Positions 9,101 through 15,640 of a stretch of DNA of 64,000 nucleotides are shown in pieces. The notes under the pieces are model-generated. The model did not search any database and was not told the DNA's origin. It worked only from the letters and a program-made list of their open reading frames with translations. The DNA comes from Mesorhizobium intechi (GTDB taxonomy: Bacteria; Pseudomonadota; Alphaproteobacteria; Rhizobiales; Rhizobiaceae), in NCBI RefSeq assembly GCF_002879535.1, contig NZ_PNOT02000243.1, positions 1 to 64,000 on the forward strand, given 5' to 3'. The translations under genes were made by a program, and so were the position numbers. The first letter of the stretch is position 1. Each line of letters begins with the position of its first letter.

Positions 9101-12068
9101 CATTGGTGGCGTTGGCGATCGTCGTGTTGCCGGTGAAATCGACGGCGGCGCTTGAATGAACAAGCGCGATGCCGGTCTGGCTCGCGCTCTGGACATTGAG
9201 ATCGTTGACCGTGACCGTGCCGGTCACGCCGTCGAGGACGAGACCTGTCGCGACATTTCCGACCGTCACGCCCTGGATCGTCAGGCCGTTGATCCCGGTT
9301 GCACTGATGCCCACGGCGCCGCCGCCCGAAATATTGAAGTCGAGCAGCGAATTGCCGTTGGCCGCCGTGACGACATCGCCGGCGCCGGAATTGGTCAGCG
9401 TCGCCGCGCCGCCGGGATCCGAAACGACCTGGTCGTGCTGGACGTTGTCGCCGGTGACGTTGACCGGAATGCCGCCGAGCGAGAAGGAGCGGCCATTGCC
9501 GAACGAGGCCAGCGTCTGCCCGTCGCTGAGCGAGAAGCCGCCGGCGGCATCGATCGGAGACCCCTTGTTGACCAGCACGAAGATCGCATTGTTCTGGGTG
9601 TTGAGGTCGGCCTGGTTGATCGCGAGCAGGCTCGATGTCGAAGAACCGTCACCGGACGATCCGACGCCGCCGACGAAGATCACGTTCTGCTGGTCGAACA
9701 GTTGCGGGCCGCTGAAGGTGGTCGAGCCGAACGCATAATGGCCAAGCGTCTGGTTGAGGCCGCGCGTGTCGAGCGACGCGGTGATGCCGGCAATGGAACC
9801 GCCGCCGAAGTTGAACTCGGCATTGGCCGAATTGGCCAGCGAGCCGGCAACGCCGAAGCGCACGCCGGTGTCGACCCCGGCGATGGCGCCGCCATCGGTG
9901 ATGCCGATCGTTGCCCCGCCCGAGGTCGGCGAGGACAGATCGATGCCGATCGAGCCGGCGGCGCCGGTGCCGGTGATGTTGAGTGACTGCGCGGTGAAGT
10001 TCGTGTGGCTGCCGGAGAAGTCGAGGCCGGTGCCGATGCCGAGGCCGGAGATGACGACGTTGCCGGCGACCACCGCCGCATTGACGCCGGCAAACGAAAT
10101 GCCGTCGCCGCCCGGTGCCGAGATGGCGACATCGCCAAAACGGATCGCCGCCGGCGAATCCGAAATGGCGATCGCGGGTCCGGTCGTGTTCGAGATCGTC
10201 GTCGCGCCGTTGACGGTGAAGCTGCCCGAGACATGATCGAGCACGACACCCGACGTGCCGCCGGTCTGACTGATCGAGTCCAGCACCACATGCGCGGTGA
10301 TCGGGTCGATGAAGACGGCCATGCCGCCATTGCCCGACACGGTTCCGCCGGTTGTGGTGAAGCTGCCGGCGATCGACGTGCCCTGCACGGTCATGCCGCG
10401 ATCGGTGTTGTCAAGCGCATTGACGGTGGCGAAGGTGTAGGTGCCCTTGCCTGATATATCGAGGCCGTCGTCGTGGTTGCCCTGCAGCAGCGTCGTGCCG
10501 GTGAAATTGTAGGTGCCGCTGTCTTCGATATGCAGGCCGTCGAGCCCGTTGCCGGTCGACGTGAAATTGGATGCGCTGACGGTGGTCGAATTGCCGGTGA
10601 ACGCGGCGCCGTTGCCGCCGGCGCCCGTCACGGTCACGTTGGTCAGCGTCGTGCCCGCGGCGTTGTTGCCGAAGATGCCGTTGGCGCCGCCGGTGATGGT
10701 GATGCCGTTCAGCGTGTTGCCGGTGCCGAGCGTGATGACGTTGTTGGCGACATTGGTGCCCTGGATCGTGCCGTCGCTGCCACCGAGGTTGAAGGTGGCG
10801 GTGCCGCCGCCGGACAGTCTCGCGGTGACGCTTTCGCCGCCGCCGATCACGGTCTGGCCGTTGGCAAGTGTCACGCCGGCGGTGGTCAGATTGCCATTGC
10901 CGCCCAGCGCAACGACAAAACCGCCGCTGCCGGCCTTGGTGACCGCGTCGTCCAGCGTCGTCGGGTCAGCCTGCGTGCCGGCGCCCGCCAGCCCGCCATC
11001 GGCGAAATAGAACTTGCCGAACGCCGCATTGGTGGCGGCGTTGATGGCGACGCGCGTCGTCGAGCCGCCATTGATCTCCTGCGACTGGATCCTGACGCCG
11101 ATATCGCCGCGCACGCGTTCGTTGACGCGCTTGCGCAGGCCTTCGCTGACCGGATAGACCGGGTCCGTGCCGATGGCCGCGGTCTTGTCCGAGCGGCGGC
11201 TGGGATTGAACGGGATGTTCAGCCGCACGCTGCCGGCGAACTGTGTGTCGTCGCGATTGTCGTTGCGGACCTCGCCGGCGAAGACCAGTTCGGTGCCGCT
11301 GCCGAAGGCATCGCCGATCGTGTATTCGAACCCGGCCTTGGCGCCGGTGACGCTGCCGTCGTCGCCGTGCGGATCCTCGAAATGGTAGCCGCCAATGTCG
11401 AGCCGCAGCGAGTGTTTGTCGGGCAGGTTGACCGGAACCTGGGCGCCGATCTCGCCTTCGATGCCCCAGGCCGCGTAGTCGCGGTGGTCGAGCACCGATA
11501 TCTGTTCGATCAGCTGGTTGCTGACCATCGACAGGGTCGAGCCCGTCGAATGATCGGTCGAGTCGCCCTTGATCGGCACGAAGACGTTCACATGCGCGTC
11601 GAAGTTGGGCATGATCGCCTCGACGCCCAGTGTGGCCGCGGTGAACTGCGTGCTGTTGTAGTTCTCGAGGTTTATATAGGCGTAGCCGCCGAGCATCAGG
11701 TCGGGATTGACGATGCGGCGAATGCCGAGGCCGATGTCCTGGCCGGAAGCATCCTTGAAATCATGCTTGGCCCGGACATCGAGGAACAGCACCGACTCGG
11801 CCGTCTGCTTGATCGGGATGAAGCCTTCGAGCGCGGCGTTGCCGCCATTGTTGTCGGCACCGACGATGGCGCGGATCTGCGGCTGCCAAAGCCTGTCGGG
11901 GTCGCCATGGGCAACGACGCCGGAAAGGCCAAGCGCCAGCGTCGTCAGCGCCGTCGTCTTCAAAAGATGGCTTACAATGCGCGAACGGCGATAGTCAGCG
12001 CGCACGCGGACAGCCTCCCCGCGCGCCACCATCCCACCAACCGGCCGAGAGCTCTCGGTAGTTTCCAT
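120..12068 (-). CDS. giant inverse-autotransporter-like surface protein with beta-helical passenger
   Basis: A protein of about 3,982 residues, by far the largest in the window. A long basic N-region and a hydrophobic signal segment (LLKTTALTTLALGLSGVVA) end near residue 55. A segment of about 240 residues follows that looks like the N-terminal outer-membrane barrel of intimin/invasin-type (type Ve) proteins, with alternating aromatic/hydrophobic strands such as LMLGGYAYINLENY. Everything after about residue 330 is a Gly/Thr/Ser/Asn-rich repeat passenger typical of right-handed parallel beta-helices. It falls into four large modules, each opening with a segment like FVLVNKG...GFSLSDGQTLASFGNG (near nt 10,900, 9,500, 7,150 and 4,550). 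There is no C-terminal barrel, so the barrel-first order suggests an inverse autotransporter, probably an adhesin exposed at the cell surface. I chose the ATG at 12068 because GGAGG lies 12 nt before it; an upstream TTG at 12110 is possible. A TATACAAT-like -10 lies at 12127-12134. The ligand is unknown. Confidence 0.8.
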   Translation of the reverse strand: METTESSRPVGGMVARGEAVRVRADYRRSRIVSHLLKTTALTTLALGLSGVVAHGDPDRLWQPQIRAIVGADNNGGNAALEGFIPIKQTAESVLFLDVRAKHDFKDASGQDIGLGIRRIVNPDLMLGGYAYINLENYNSTQFTAATLGVEAIMPNFDAHVNVFVPIKGDSTDHSTGSTLSMVSNQLIEQISVLDHRDYAAWGIEGEIGAQVPVNLPDKHSLRLDIGGYHFEDPHGDDGSVTGAKAGFEYTIGDAFGSGTELVFAGEVRNDNRDDTQFAGSVRLNIPFNPSRRSDKTAAIGTDPVYPVSEGLRKRVNERVRGDIGVRIQSQEINGGSTTRVAINAATNAAFGKFYFADGGLAGAGTQADPTTLDDAVTKAGSGGFVVALGGNGNLTTAGVTLANGQTVIGGGESVTARLSGGGTATFNLGGSDGTIQGTNVANNVITLGTGNTLNGITITGGANGIFGNNAAGTTLTNVTVTGAGGNGAAFTGNSTTVSASNFTSTGNGLDGLHIEDSGTYNFTGTTLLQGNHDDGLDISGKGTYTFATVNALDNTDRGMTVQGTSIAGSFTTTGGTVSGNGGMAVFIDPITAHVVLDSISQTGGTSGVVLDHVSGSFTVNGATTISNTTGPAIAISDSPAAIRFGDVAISAPGGDGISFAGVNAAVVAGNVVISGLGIGTGLDFSGSHTNFTAQSLNITGTGAAGSIGIDLSSPTSGGATIGITDGGAIAGVDTGVRFGVAGSLANSANAEFNFGGGSIAGITASLDTRGLNQTLGHYAFGSTTFSGPQLFDQQNVIFVGGVGSSGDGSSTSSLLAINQADLNTQNNAIFVLVNKGSPIDAAGGFSLSDGQTLASFGNGRSFSLGGIPVNVTGDNVQHDQVVSDPGGAATLTNSGAGDVVTAANGNSLLDFNISGGGAVGISATGINGLTIQGVTVGNVATGLVLDGVTGTVTVNDLNVQSASQTGIALVHSSAAVDFTGNTTIANATNVALFANNFDGTATFDDLDITGGGIGVGIVGGSSGTLTFGNGSSIAGTSSNAFSITNSTPNVTYDGTISQTAAASAVKISNMTGGIATFGGKITASTGAANAIDLTGNAGGAFRFTGGLDLTADGGFAFSAVNGGTLSVYGPNNTVATGLGPDEKGIQIAGMTIGLSGVNFSSVTVDGSGGGVSTGIVITNTSGGNVNFADVDLYRISGVAISLDNIASGIYSFNGTTKVDTVVGGGSGFLVQNSAATVSVSNLVTTNIAGTDVRLANNTGTIGIGGTITNSGAGDGVVVSGGSAAITVSAGISSSAGTPGAAVKVDGTTGGSAAFSGAVTSTGTGNLFSIGSTLVPVGGAISFTGPTLSATGGGGAVVTGLAGTATLNVTAPLSITNSVATGLSVSGVASTASATFGAVTVSGAGGNGIDIVNDAGAVTFGTTSVTMGSTLGLAGINFAGTNANVSFGTTNVTLGAGANQTGIDFSGSSTTADFGVTTITGTGDLTSRGIDLSSTTGNKTITFQRGSSISNVGTGVDLARDFSTATSANANFTFGDGTSADGLQSSIIAASGGYTVNTIGLDPTLGNYDFDDVAFTGNANLASAVGGTIMVSQSGGVIAAGTDGLSKSVTTISVAAADAMLGTQTFAFVGTVDLSGTPFTLDSGQSIIGFGNNNAITTSGTVQPINVQGNLGASGGTVTGNEGVVTGTGDFLHLLGSNQVRDTAFNFNGASGSAFTIDQSAGGFNNVGGITIQGVTVSNVATGSTAFKVAGLDSNLSILDNNVNVAGTLLDANGGAGNITVTRGNLPNGGAAGTLTGGGVNLQNLTGSVTIGDGTLTNTGANTAFNVGGGSAIISYAGTINSNGTGAAASIQGLTGGSVTLSGDLKDGLAGAGGNIIVAGIDNGTPATVTFSGASKQIDSGTTDGVNLGFPGGFPGGTSAPNPDATINFTNGGLDITTTTGMGFVAIDSGTVTVTGGVNANKIAGGDGLVLAATKVGGGGVTFDSITSNASALGGGVVLNGVDLAGNVNIGGLTNTGAIGVTLFGITGTGVVNFTGTTNIDVAGNGIQFGGQIGTVNIANVAGSSLTVDGGTTGIAFDGVFGGSANIGGNSGTASIGATTSTTTVAIDVGGNTGGTLNYNGSVKVGTGGVVSAGGADLATLNLSGSIASTTSSTAFAFFGANGVYNISSTIAHTGGTGVAFNGTSQGTATFSGTSKTFSTGANDAIVRSAGTGTLAFTNGGLGITTGFGYGINASTTGAGRFSVAGLNNTITTTTGSALRLDGATVGADGVNFSSISVNGAGTGILLNNVSGGAINLGTLNLLGITSRGVDITGTLAATVGFTSLNIGLGAANAVGLDLNGAIVNAGITAGDFDVAGGGFAGTLGIDMAGTTGTGTIQLGNTDNSDNPGDQASTISNVARGVLFSSATNAKLVFGDGAGPAASSIATFGGGRVIDAVDTLPTSGDYNFNDVNFLGDTSNLSAIRVFYIDAAGNSSGLGNGSFLNPGSVAQAELSSANVFVLVDKTSGGVETIDIGNNSFDLKDGQALISFKNGDAAIDVSQLGVDTAGGASPAFHFTTIPSSTLVANPGGLDASTPILAGNGTATITLPTSGTGVITAGVQNVTVSNYGSGAGIVANAGTASNFVIRNNDIAAGGRALDFSTSGASANTLLLSIDGNTLTSTGSALAASFSGQNISTTDNSIAIRSFADNKVTGGTGSGIAFNNVRFDSNGAGGTVSAGTLGIGTAGARVQGNGLSFTNTSGTLDLGTLSLANNGGTGVLVNTKGAGTIFALNSSGGVVTTTNGPAFYLDPLTVNMTFSSVSAVVNSVASGITFDGVAGTFTVTGATSVSNTSGFGIDATNANTGTFNFNTLTVNNTSTTGGGIHVQTGTLNVTGLANIDTASGIGLLQAGGATSFTGGLTIDTTSGTGIVGTGGTMGITASAAAETINATGGQAINLSGVAATIALDSTSSGGGSDNVVLSGVSGTVGLGTGALGGASGDSFVVFGGTAVVTYGGNITQANNAALVNVSGGNAGTLTFSTGTLSATNGTGLQFDNADGTYNFNGITTLNGGDAGVDIINGSGGTFSFAAGTSITSPSGTAFNVVGGTASVTYSGNITQANNAATVAVTAHSGGTITFQTGTLSATNGTGLQFSNADGIYNFNGTTTLNGGDAGVDITNGSGGTFTFGSGTTIANPSGVGFLVSGGTSTVTYNGTVSKSSTGKIVDISGVTGGAIALAGNLTASGAVDNGIYVHGNTGGTFTFSGGTKSLTTGAFTAVDLATNGGATINFTGGGLASNTTSGTGFSATGGGTVSVTGAGNSITTTSGTAVNLDTVVVAPAGVNFATTTKGAGGGSAVIMDTVTGTGTVALGSGSLVGGNAAVIRIGDGAGGANTGGTAGLTYSGTITSGTGQAIDIEDRAAGAQNITLSGTITHNVAGVNGIRLDDNAAGTITFSGASKAITSGTAIGVNLTDNAGATINFTGGGLVITTTSGNGFNATGAGPAATTGGTINVTGTGNTINSSTGTALNVVNTTIGASNLVFQSITSTGSSGNAGIVVDNTGSSGGLSVTGTGGAGTGGTISNKTGADILNGTTPGGNTTSGTGGTGIFLRNTANVSLASMQLNDFSNFAVYGKTVTGFTMTGTTINGVNGNNNAGNVEESAIRFDNLLGTASITGSSISGGAYSNIAVWNTSGTLNRLTMSGNTFGLINASIGNDNIDFTVYNSATANVTLDSNTFSGTRSDFFEAIANNNATMDVVATNNTFHNGQAIVPGGGTAISVRSGSGGNTSAATTTFNIANNIDTDGGANAFDTVGIFVAKGQDLGTMVGKITGNQLVGQTGKNSDGIFVRAAGASGTLTTLIQNNTITGWGNVGIHLQNNDGGVTMNASVFGNSVTAPGVASPFSGFFADNGATAGDTSIMNLVLGGTSAAQKNTFTAPGGAAGISLSNFNASTIFNLSRNGSAGGTAALVVTDDNNPFTPSNVNTSGGNGTITLVNTLPATPP
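2530..3117 (-). repeat. 294-bp tandem repeat inside the surface protein gene
   Basis: Two adjacent units of 294 bp (98 codons), 2530-2823 and 2824-3117, align along their whole length at both DNA and protein level. For example, the coding of TGLQF(D/S)NADG(T/I)YNFNG occurs in both. They are recently duplicated beta-helix coils and could expand or contract by recombination. Confidence 0.65.
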
Positions 12069-12321
12069 CCCCGGCGAGTTCCTCCAGGGACTACACGTCC
12101 CGCGTGTCAATTGTTACGCGAATTCTATTGTATAGCGAGTCCGGAAGGTTGTGAGTGTTGTTGTCGGACCTCAAAGTTCTGTCCTGTGACCATATTGCCA
12201 CAGTAGATTTGGTGGCTTGCTTGACCCGGGACTCGGCTTTCGGAGCAGTCGCCATTGTTGTATCAAGCTTTTTCCGAGAGAATACCTGCCGTGGCAAGGA
12301 AAATTATAGGGCGTCAAGAAC

Positions 12322-12900
12322 ATGGCAAGTATTTTAGTGAAAGCTAATCTATATGGCGTCGCGGCATTGGCTGCCCTGTCGCTGTTGTCGGCTTCTGTTG
12401 GCCCGGCGCTTGCCGAAGACGCCGCCGGGGAGCCCCAGACCAGACAGGCTCAACCCAAGGAACTCGGACCCAGACCGGCCGACGCCAATGCATGGGCGGT
12501 GAACTGCTCCAGCGGCTCTGCGACCGGCGAGCTTCAGTGCCAGGTGTCGCAGAACCTCACCGAGGCCAAGACCGGGCAGCGCGTGCTGACCGTCACCGTG
12601 CGTCGCGACAACGGCAATGGCGGCTTCGCCATGTTGCTCGCTTTGCCGCACGGCCTGTTCCTGCCGTCCGGCGTCGGCTATCAGGTCGACAAGGGGCAAA
12701 AGGTCGTCATCGCCATCCAGACCAGCGACCAGAACGGCGCCTATGCCGCCACGCCGCTGTCGCCGGAACTGGTCAAGGCGATGAAGGCGGGAACCAATCT
12801 GAACATCGGCATGGAATCGGTCACCCGCAAGCCGGTCACCATCCCGGTATCGCTCGCCGGCTTCACCACGGCCATCGCCAAGCTGGAATCGATCAAGTAG
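12322..12900 (+). CDS. invasion associated locus B (IalB) family protein
   Basis: A protein of 192 residues with a signal peptide (hydrophobic stretch 8-31, cleavage probably after ALA at 29-31). It has the small all-beta IalB domain seen in Bartonella IalB and in many rhizobial secreted proteins. Two cysteines, C62 and C73, could form a disulfide in the periplasm. Features fitting the family are the AVNCSS start of the domain, the VTVRRDNG strand and the closing IPVSLAGFTTA. The molecular function of the family is not known. It is divergently transcribed from the giant surface protein gene across about 250 bp, so the two may share regulation; this is inference. Confidence 0.8.
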   Translation: MASILVKANLYGVAALAALSLLSASVGPALAEDAAGEPQTRQAQPKELGPRPADANAWAVNCSSGSATGELQCQVSQNLTEAKTGQRVLTVTVRRDNGNGGFAMLLALPHGLFLPSGVGYQVDKGQKVVIAIQTSDQNGAYAATPLSPELVKAMKAGTNLNIGMESVTRKPVTIPVSLAGFTTAIAKLESIK

Positions 12901-13070
12901 CGGCGCATCCGTGGATTGGCCGAAGCCATCCCAAACTCGTCATCCCAGGGCGAAGCGATGGACATCTCCGCCGACCGTGAAGGCATGCGGCGCACCGGCA
13001 TGGCGAGCAACCCACTTGATCGTCGCTGTCCGCAATGCTCCGTTGTCGCTTCGGACATCCGGAGAAACCC

Positions 13071-14312
13071 ATGACAGGCTTTGTCGATCGCCAGCGCGCC
13101 GCGCAGTTAATGGAAGGCGCCGGCATCGGCGCGCTGGTGCTCTGCGCCCCCGAGGCCTTCCACTATGCGACCGGTGCGTGGATCGGCCCGGCGGGGCTGT
13201 TCCGCCGGGCCGGTGGCGGGTTCGTGATCATCCCGGCCGAACAAGGCCTGCCGATCGGTGTTGTCGTCGCCGACTTCAACGCCGCGCAGCTGCGGCTCGC
13301 CGCTCCGGAAGCAATCGTGCGGTCGCACCCGATCTGGATCGAATCCGCGCCGGTCGAGACAGTGCATGGGCTGCCCCTGGCCGAACGCGTCGAGGCCGGC
13401 CTTGCCTCGCTTGGCCGCGCGCCGGATTTCTCCCGTCCCGCCACCTTCGATCTCGCCGGCGCGGTGCGCCAGCTGCAGGCCTCGCTCAGGGAATTCGGAC
13501 TGGAGCGCGCAACGCTCGGCATCGACCTCGACTTTGTCCCGGCCGCCGATTTCGCCGCCATCCAGGCGCTGCTGCCGCATTGCCCGATGGTCGATGGCTC
13601 GCCGGTGCTGGACAGGCTGCGGGCCGTCAAGTCCCAGCGCGAGATCGATCTCCTTCAGCAAGGCATCTTTCTCTCGGAAGCCGGGCTGGAGCGCTTGCAG
13701 GTGGACGCGATGGCCGGCATGCGCCAGGCCGATCTCGTCGCGCTCTACCGCAAGGGCGTCGCCGAAGCGGCAGCCGGCCTGTCGCATCCGGTCGTAACAG
13801 CGGAATATGTAACGCTGGGCGCCCACCCCAAGGGCGCCGACGCCAGGGCCGTGGCCGGCGATCCCCTGAAGTGCGACATGGTCTGCACGGTCGGTGGCTA
13901 CGCCTCCGACATGTCGCGCAATTTCACCTTCGGGCCGCCTTCCGCCGACCAGGCCGAGCTGCATGCCATCGCCGAGCGCGCCTTCGAGGACGGGCTGGCG
14001 GCGCTGCTCCCCGGAAACACGCTCGCCCATGTGCATCGCGTCACCAGCGAGAGCCTCGCGCGGCAAGGCCTGCGCTCTTACCGCCGTGGCCATTTTGGCC
14101 ACAGCGTCGGCCAGTCGGTGTTTTCCGAGCAATGGCCGTTCATCGCGGCCGACAGCGATGTCGTCATCGAGGCCGGCATGGTGCTGGCCTTCGAAATCCC
14201 GCTCTACATTGACGGCCTCGCCAGCTTCAATCTCGAGGACCAGTTCCTGATCACGGCGGATGGGCCGAGGCCGATGAACCGGCTGCCGAGGCGACTGGAG
14301 ATGGTTGGGTAG
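13071..14312 (+). CDS. M24 family metallopeptidase (Xaa-Pro dipeptidase-like)
   Basis: A protein of 413 residues with the N-terminal creatinase-like domain (about 1-180) and the C-terminal pita-bread metallopeptidase domain. The five metal ligands are visible: D269 and D280 (11 apart, in CDMVCTVGGYASD), H344 in GHSVG, E375 in LAFEIPLY and E389 in LEDQF. It probably hydrolyses a small proline-containing or amide compound in the cytoplasm; the true substrate cannot be told. The start at 13071 is preceded by GGAG with a 6-nt gap; an in-frame start 36 nt upstream is less likely. The gene stands ahead of a RpiR regulator, monooxygenase and amidohydrolase genes, suggesting a shared catabolic role. 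Confidence 0.8.
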   Translation: MTGFVDRQRAAQLMEGAGIGALVLCAPEAFHYATGAWIGPAGLFRRAGGGFVIIPAEQGLPIGVVVADFNAAQLRLAAPEAIVRSHPIWIESAPVETVHGLPLAERVEAGLASLGRAPDFSRPATFDLAGAVRQLQASLREFGLERATLGIDLDFVPAADFAAIQALLPHCPMVDGSPVLDRLRAVKSQREIDLLQQGIFLSEAGLERLQVDAMAGMRQADLVALYRKGVAEAAAGLSHPVVTAEYVTLGAHPKGADARAVAGDPLKCDMVCTVGGYASDMSRNFTFGPPSADQAELHAIAERAFEDGLAALLPGNTLAHVHRVTSESLARQGLRSYRRGHFGHSVGQSVFSEQWPFIAADSDVVIEAGMVLAFEIPLYIDGLASFNLEDQFLITADGPRPMNRLPRRLEMVG

Positions 14313-14348
14313 CGCGGCCGCGCTGCGCAGATTGGCCGTGCTCCTCCA

Positions 14349-14410
14349 CCTTCGTCATCCCGGGCGGAGCAGCTGCGCAGCGGCGCAGACCCGAGGATCC
14401 ATGCCGGGAC
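14349..14410. repeat. interspersed palindromic element (GGGCGGAGCAG type)
   Basis: This sits in the 322-bp gap before the RpiR gene. It starts TCGTCATCCCGGGCGGAGCAG and ends with CCCGAGGATCC, so the CCCGGG and CCCGAGG ends can fold back. Related sequences occur at 42088-42225 and 62851-62931. This is one of the interspersed element types expected in Mesorhizobium intergenic DNA (recognised by eye). The rest of 14313-14634 shows no gene. Confidence 0.5.
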
Positions 14411-14634
14411 TGGTTGCGGGTGCGGCGGAGCGGATTTTGCGCCGCGGCGCGGCTTTAAAGGCGCGGCCGCCGATCCCTCCAGGGCATCTCCTGCTCAAGC
14501 TGCGCCGAAGCGGCGGAACGGTCGATATCCGTCTCCGACATGTCGTGGTAGCCGAATGGACGCGGCAGGTGGTTCAGCGTCGGCGTGCAAACATGGTAAG
14601 AGGTCAGGTCGAAAAGGCAGGGAAGACCGACTTC

Positions 14635-15576
14635 ATGACCGAAGCTGACAGCCAGCAAGAGCCCGTGGCAAGTCACCAGCCGGAGGGACGCGACATCAGG
14701 CGCATCCCCGACATCATCTCGCTGGTCAAGGATTCCTACGCGCAGTTGAGCCCGGCGGAGCGCCGCGTCGCCGATGTCGTGCTCGACAATGTCAAATACG
14801 CCGTCGACGCCTCCAATGCGGCGATTGCCGAGCGCGCCGGGGTCAGCGAGCCGACGGTGACCCGCTTCTGCCGCGCCATCGGCTGCGAGGGCGTGCGCGA
14901 TTTCAAGCTGAAGCTGGCGCAGAGCCTCGTCGTCGGCGCGCTCTATCTTGCCAAGCCGCCGGCCATCGGCAACGACAATGGCATGCCGTTCTGGAACGCC
15001 GTCTTCGGCGAGGCCCGCCGGGCATTGCAGGAAGCCGAACGCCAGCTTGACCCGGGCCAGCTGCGGAAGGCAGCCGAACTCATCGCCAAGGCACGCCAGG
15101 TCACCGTCTTCGGCCTCGGCGGCAGTTCCTCGGCGCTGGCGCAGGAAACGCAGTACCGGCTGTTTCGTTACGGCATCACGGTCAACGCCCAGTGCGATCC
15201 CTATCTGATGCGCATGAGCGCCTCAACGCTGAAGCCAGGCGACCTGGTGATCGCCATTTCCGCGACCGGGCGCACGCGCGAGGTGATCGAGGCCGTCGAG
15301 CTCGCCAAGCACTACCGCGCCGACGCCATCGCCGTGACCGCGCCCGACACCGATCTGGCCCGCGCCTGCGATGTCCGGCTGACGGTGGCGGTACCCGAAT
15401 ATCCCGACACGCTGAAGCCGACCGCTTCGCGCTTCGCCTTCCTGGCGGCGATCGACCTGTTGGCCGTGGCCTCCGCCTACAAGCTCGACGGCTCGGCGCG
15501 CGAGACGGTCCGCCGCATCAAATACAACGCCCAGATCCACCGGACCGGCAAGGAGATGGAGCCGCTCGGGGATTAG
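14635..15576 (+). CDS. RpiR family transcriptional regulator (HTH + SIS)
   Basis: A protein of 313 residues with an N-terminal RpiR-type helix-turn-helix (about 27-100, including AAIAERAGVSEPTVTRFCRA) and a C-terminal SIS domain (about 140-275, VFGLGGSSSALAQE). SIS domains bind phosphosugars or similar ligands. The regulator probably controls the surrounding catabolic genes, either the M24 gene upstream or the monooxygenase 64 nt downstream. An in-frame ATG at 14593 also exists; 14635 was preferred because AGGGA lies 11 nt upstream of it and the conserved region begins soon after. Confidence 0.85.
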   Translation: MTEADSQQEPVASHQPEGRDIRRIPDIISLVKDSYAQLSPAERRVADVVLDNVKYAVDASNAAIAERAGVSEPTVTRFCRAIGCEGVRDFKLKLAQSLVVGALYLAKPPAIGNDNGMPFWNAVFGEARRALQEAERQLDPGQLRKAAELIAKARQVTVFGLGGSSSALAQETQYRLFRYGITVNAQCDPYLMRMSASTLKPGDLVIAISATGRTREVIEAVELAKHYRADAIAVTAPDTDLARACDVRLTVAVPEYPDTLKPTASRFAFLAAIDLLAVASAYKLDGSARETVRRIKYNAQIHRTGKEMEPLGD

Positions 15577-15590
15577 GGCACAGCTTTTTT

Positions 15591-15613
15591 CCTTCTCCCC
15601 TTGCGGGAGAAGG
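15591..15613. repeat. short palindrome between rpiR-like and monooxygenase genes
   Basis: A perfect 9-bp inverted repeat, CCTTCTCCC/GGGAGAAGG, with a 5-nt loop. A T6 run lies on its left side, not after the hairpin on the plus strand, so it looks like a half-copy of an interspersed palindrome rather than a canonical terminator. Confidence 0.5.
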
Positions 15614-15640
15614 AAAGCCGTCAACGTGAGAGGGAAAGAC

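Noticed and set aside
12108-12110. TTG start for the adhesin, 14 codons upstream of the ATG at 12068
   Set aside because: The ATG at 12068 has a GGAGG upstream; the TTG has no clear SD. It cannot be excluded because long N-terminal extensions are common in such proteins.
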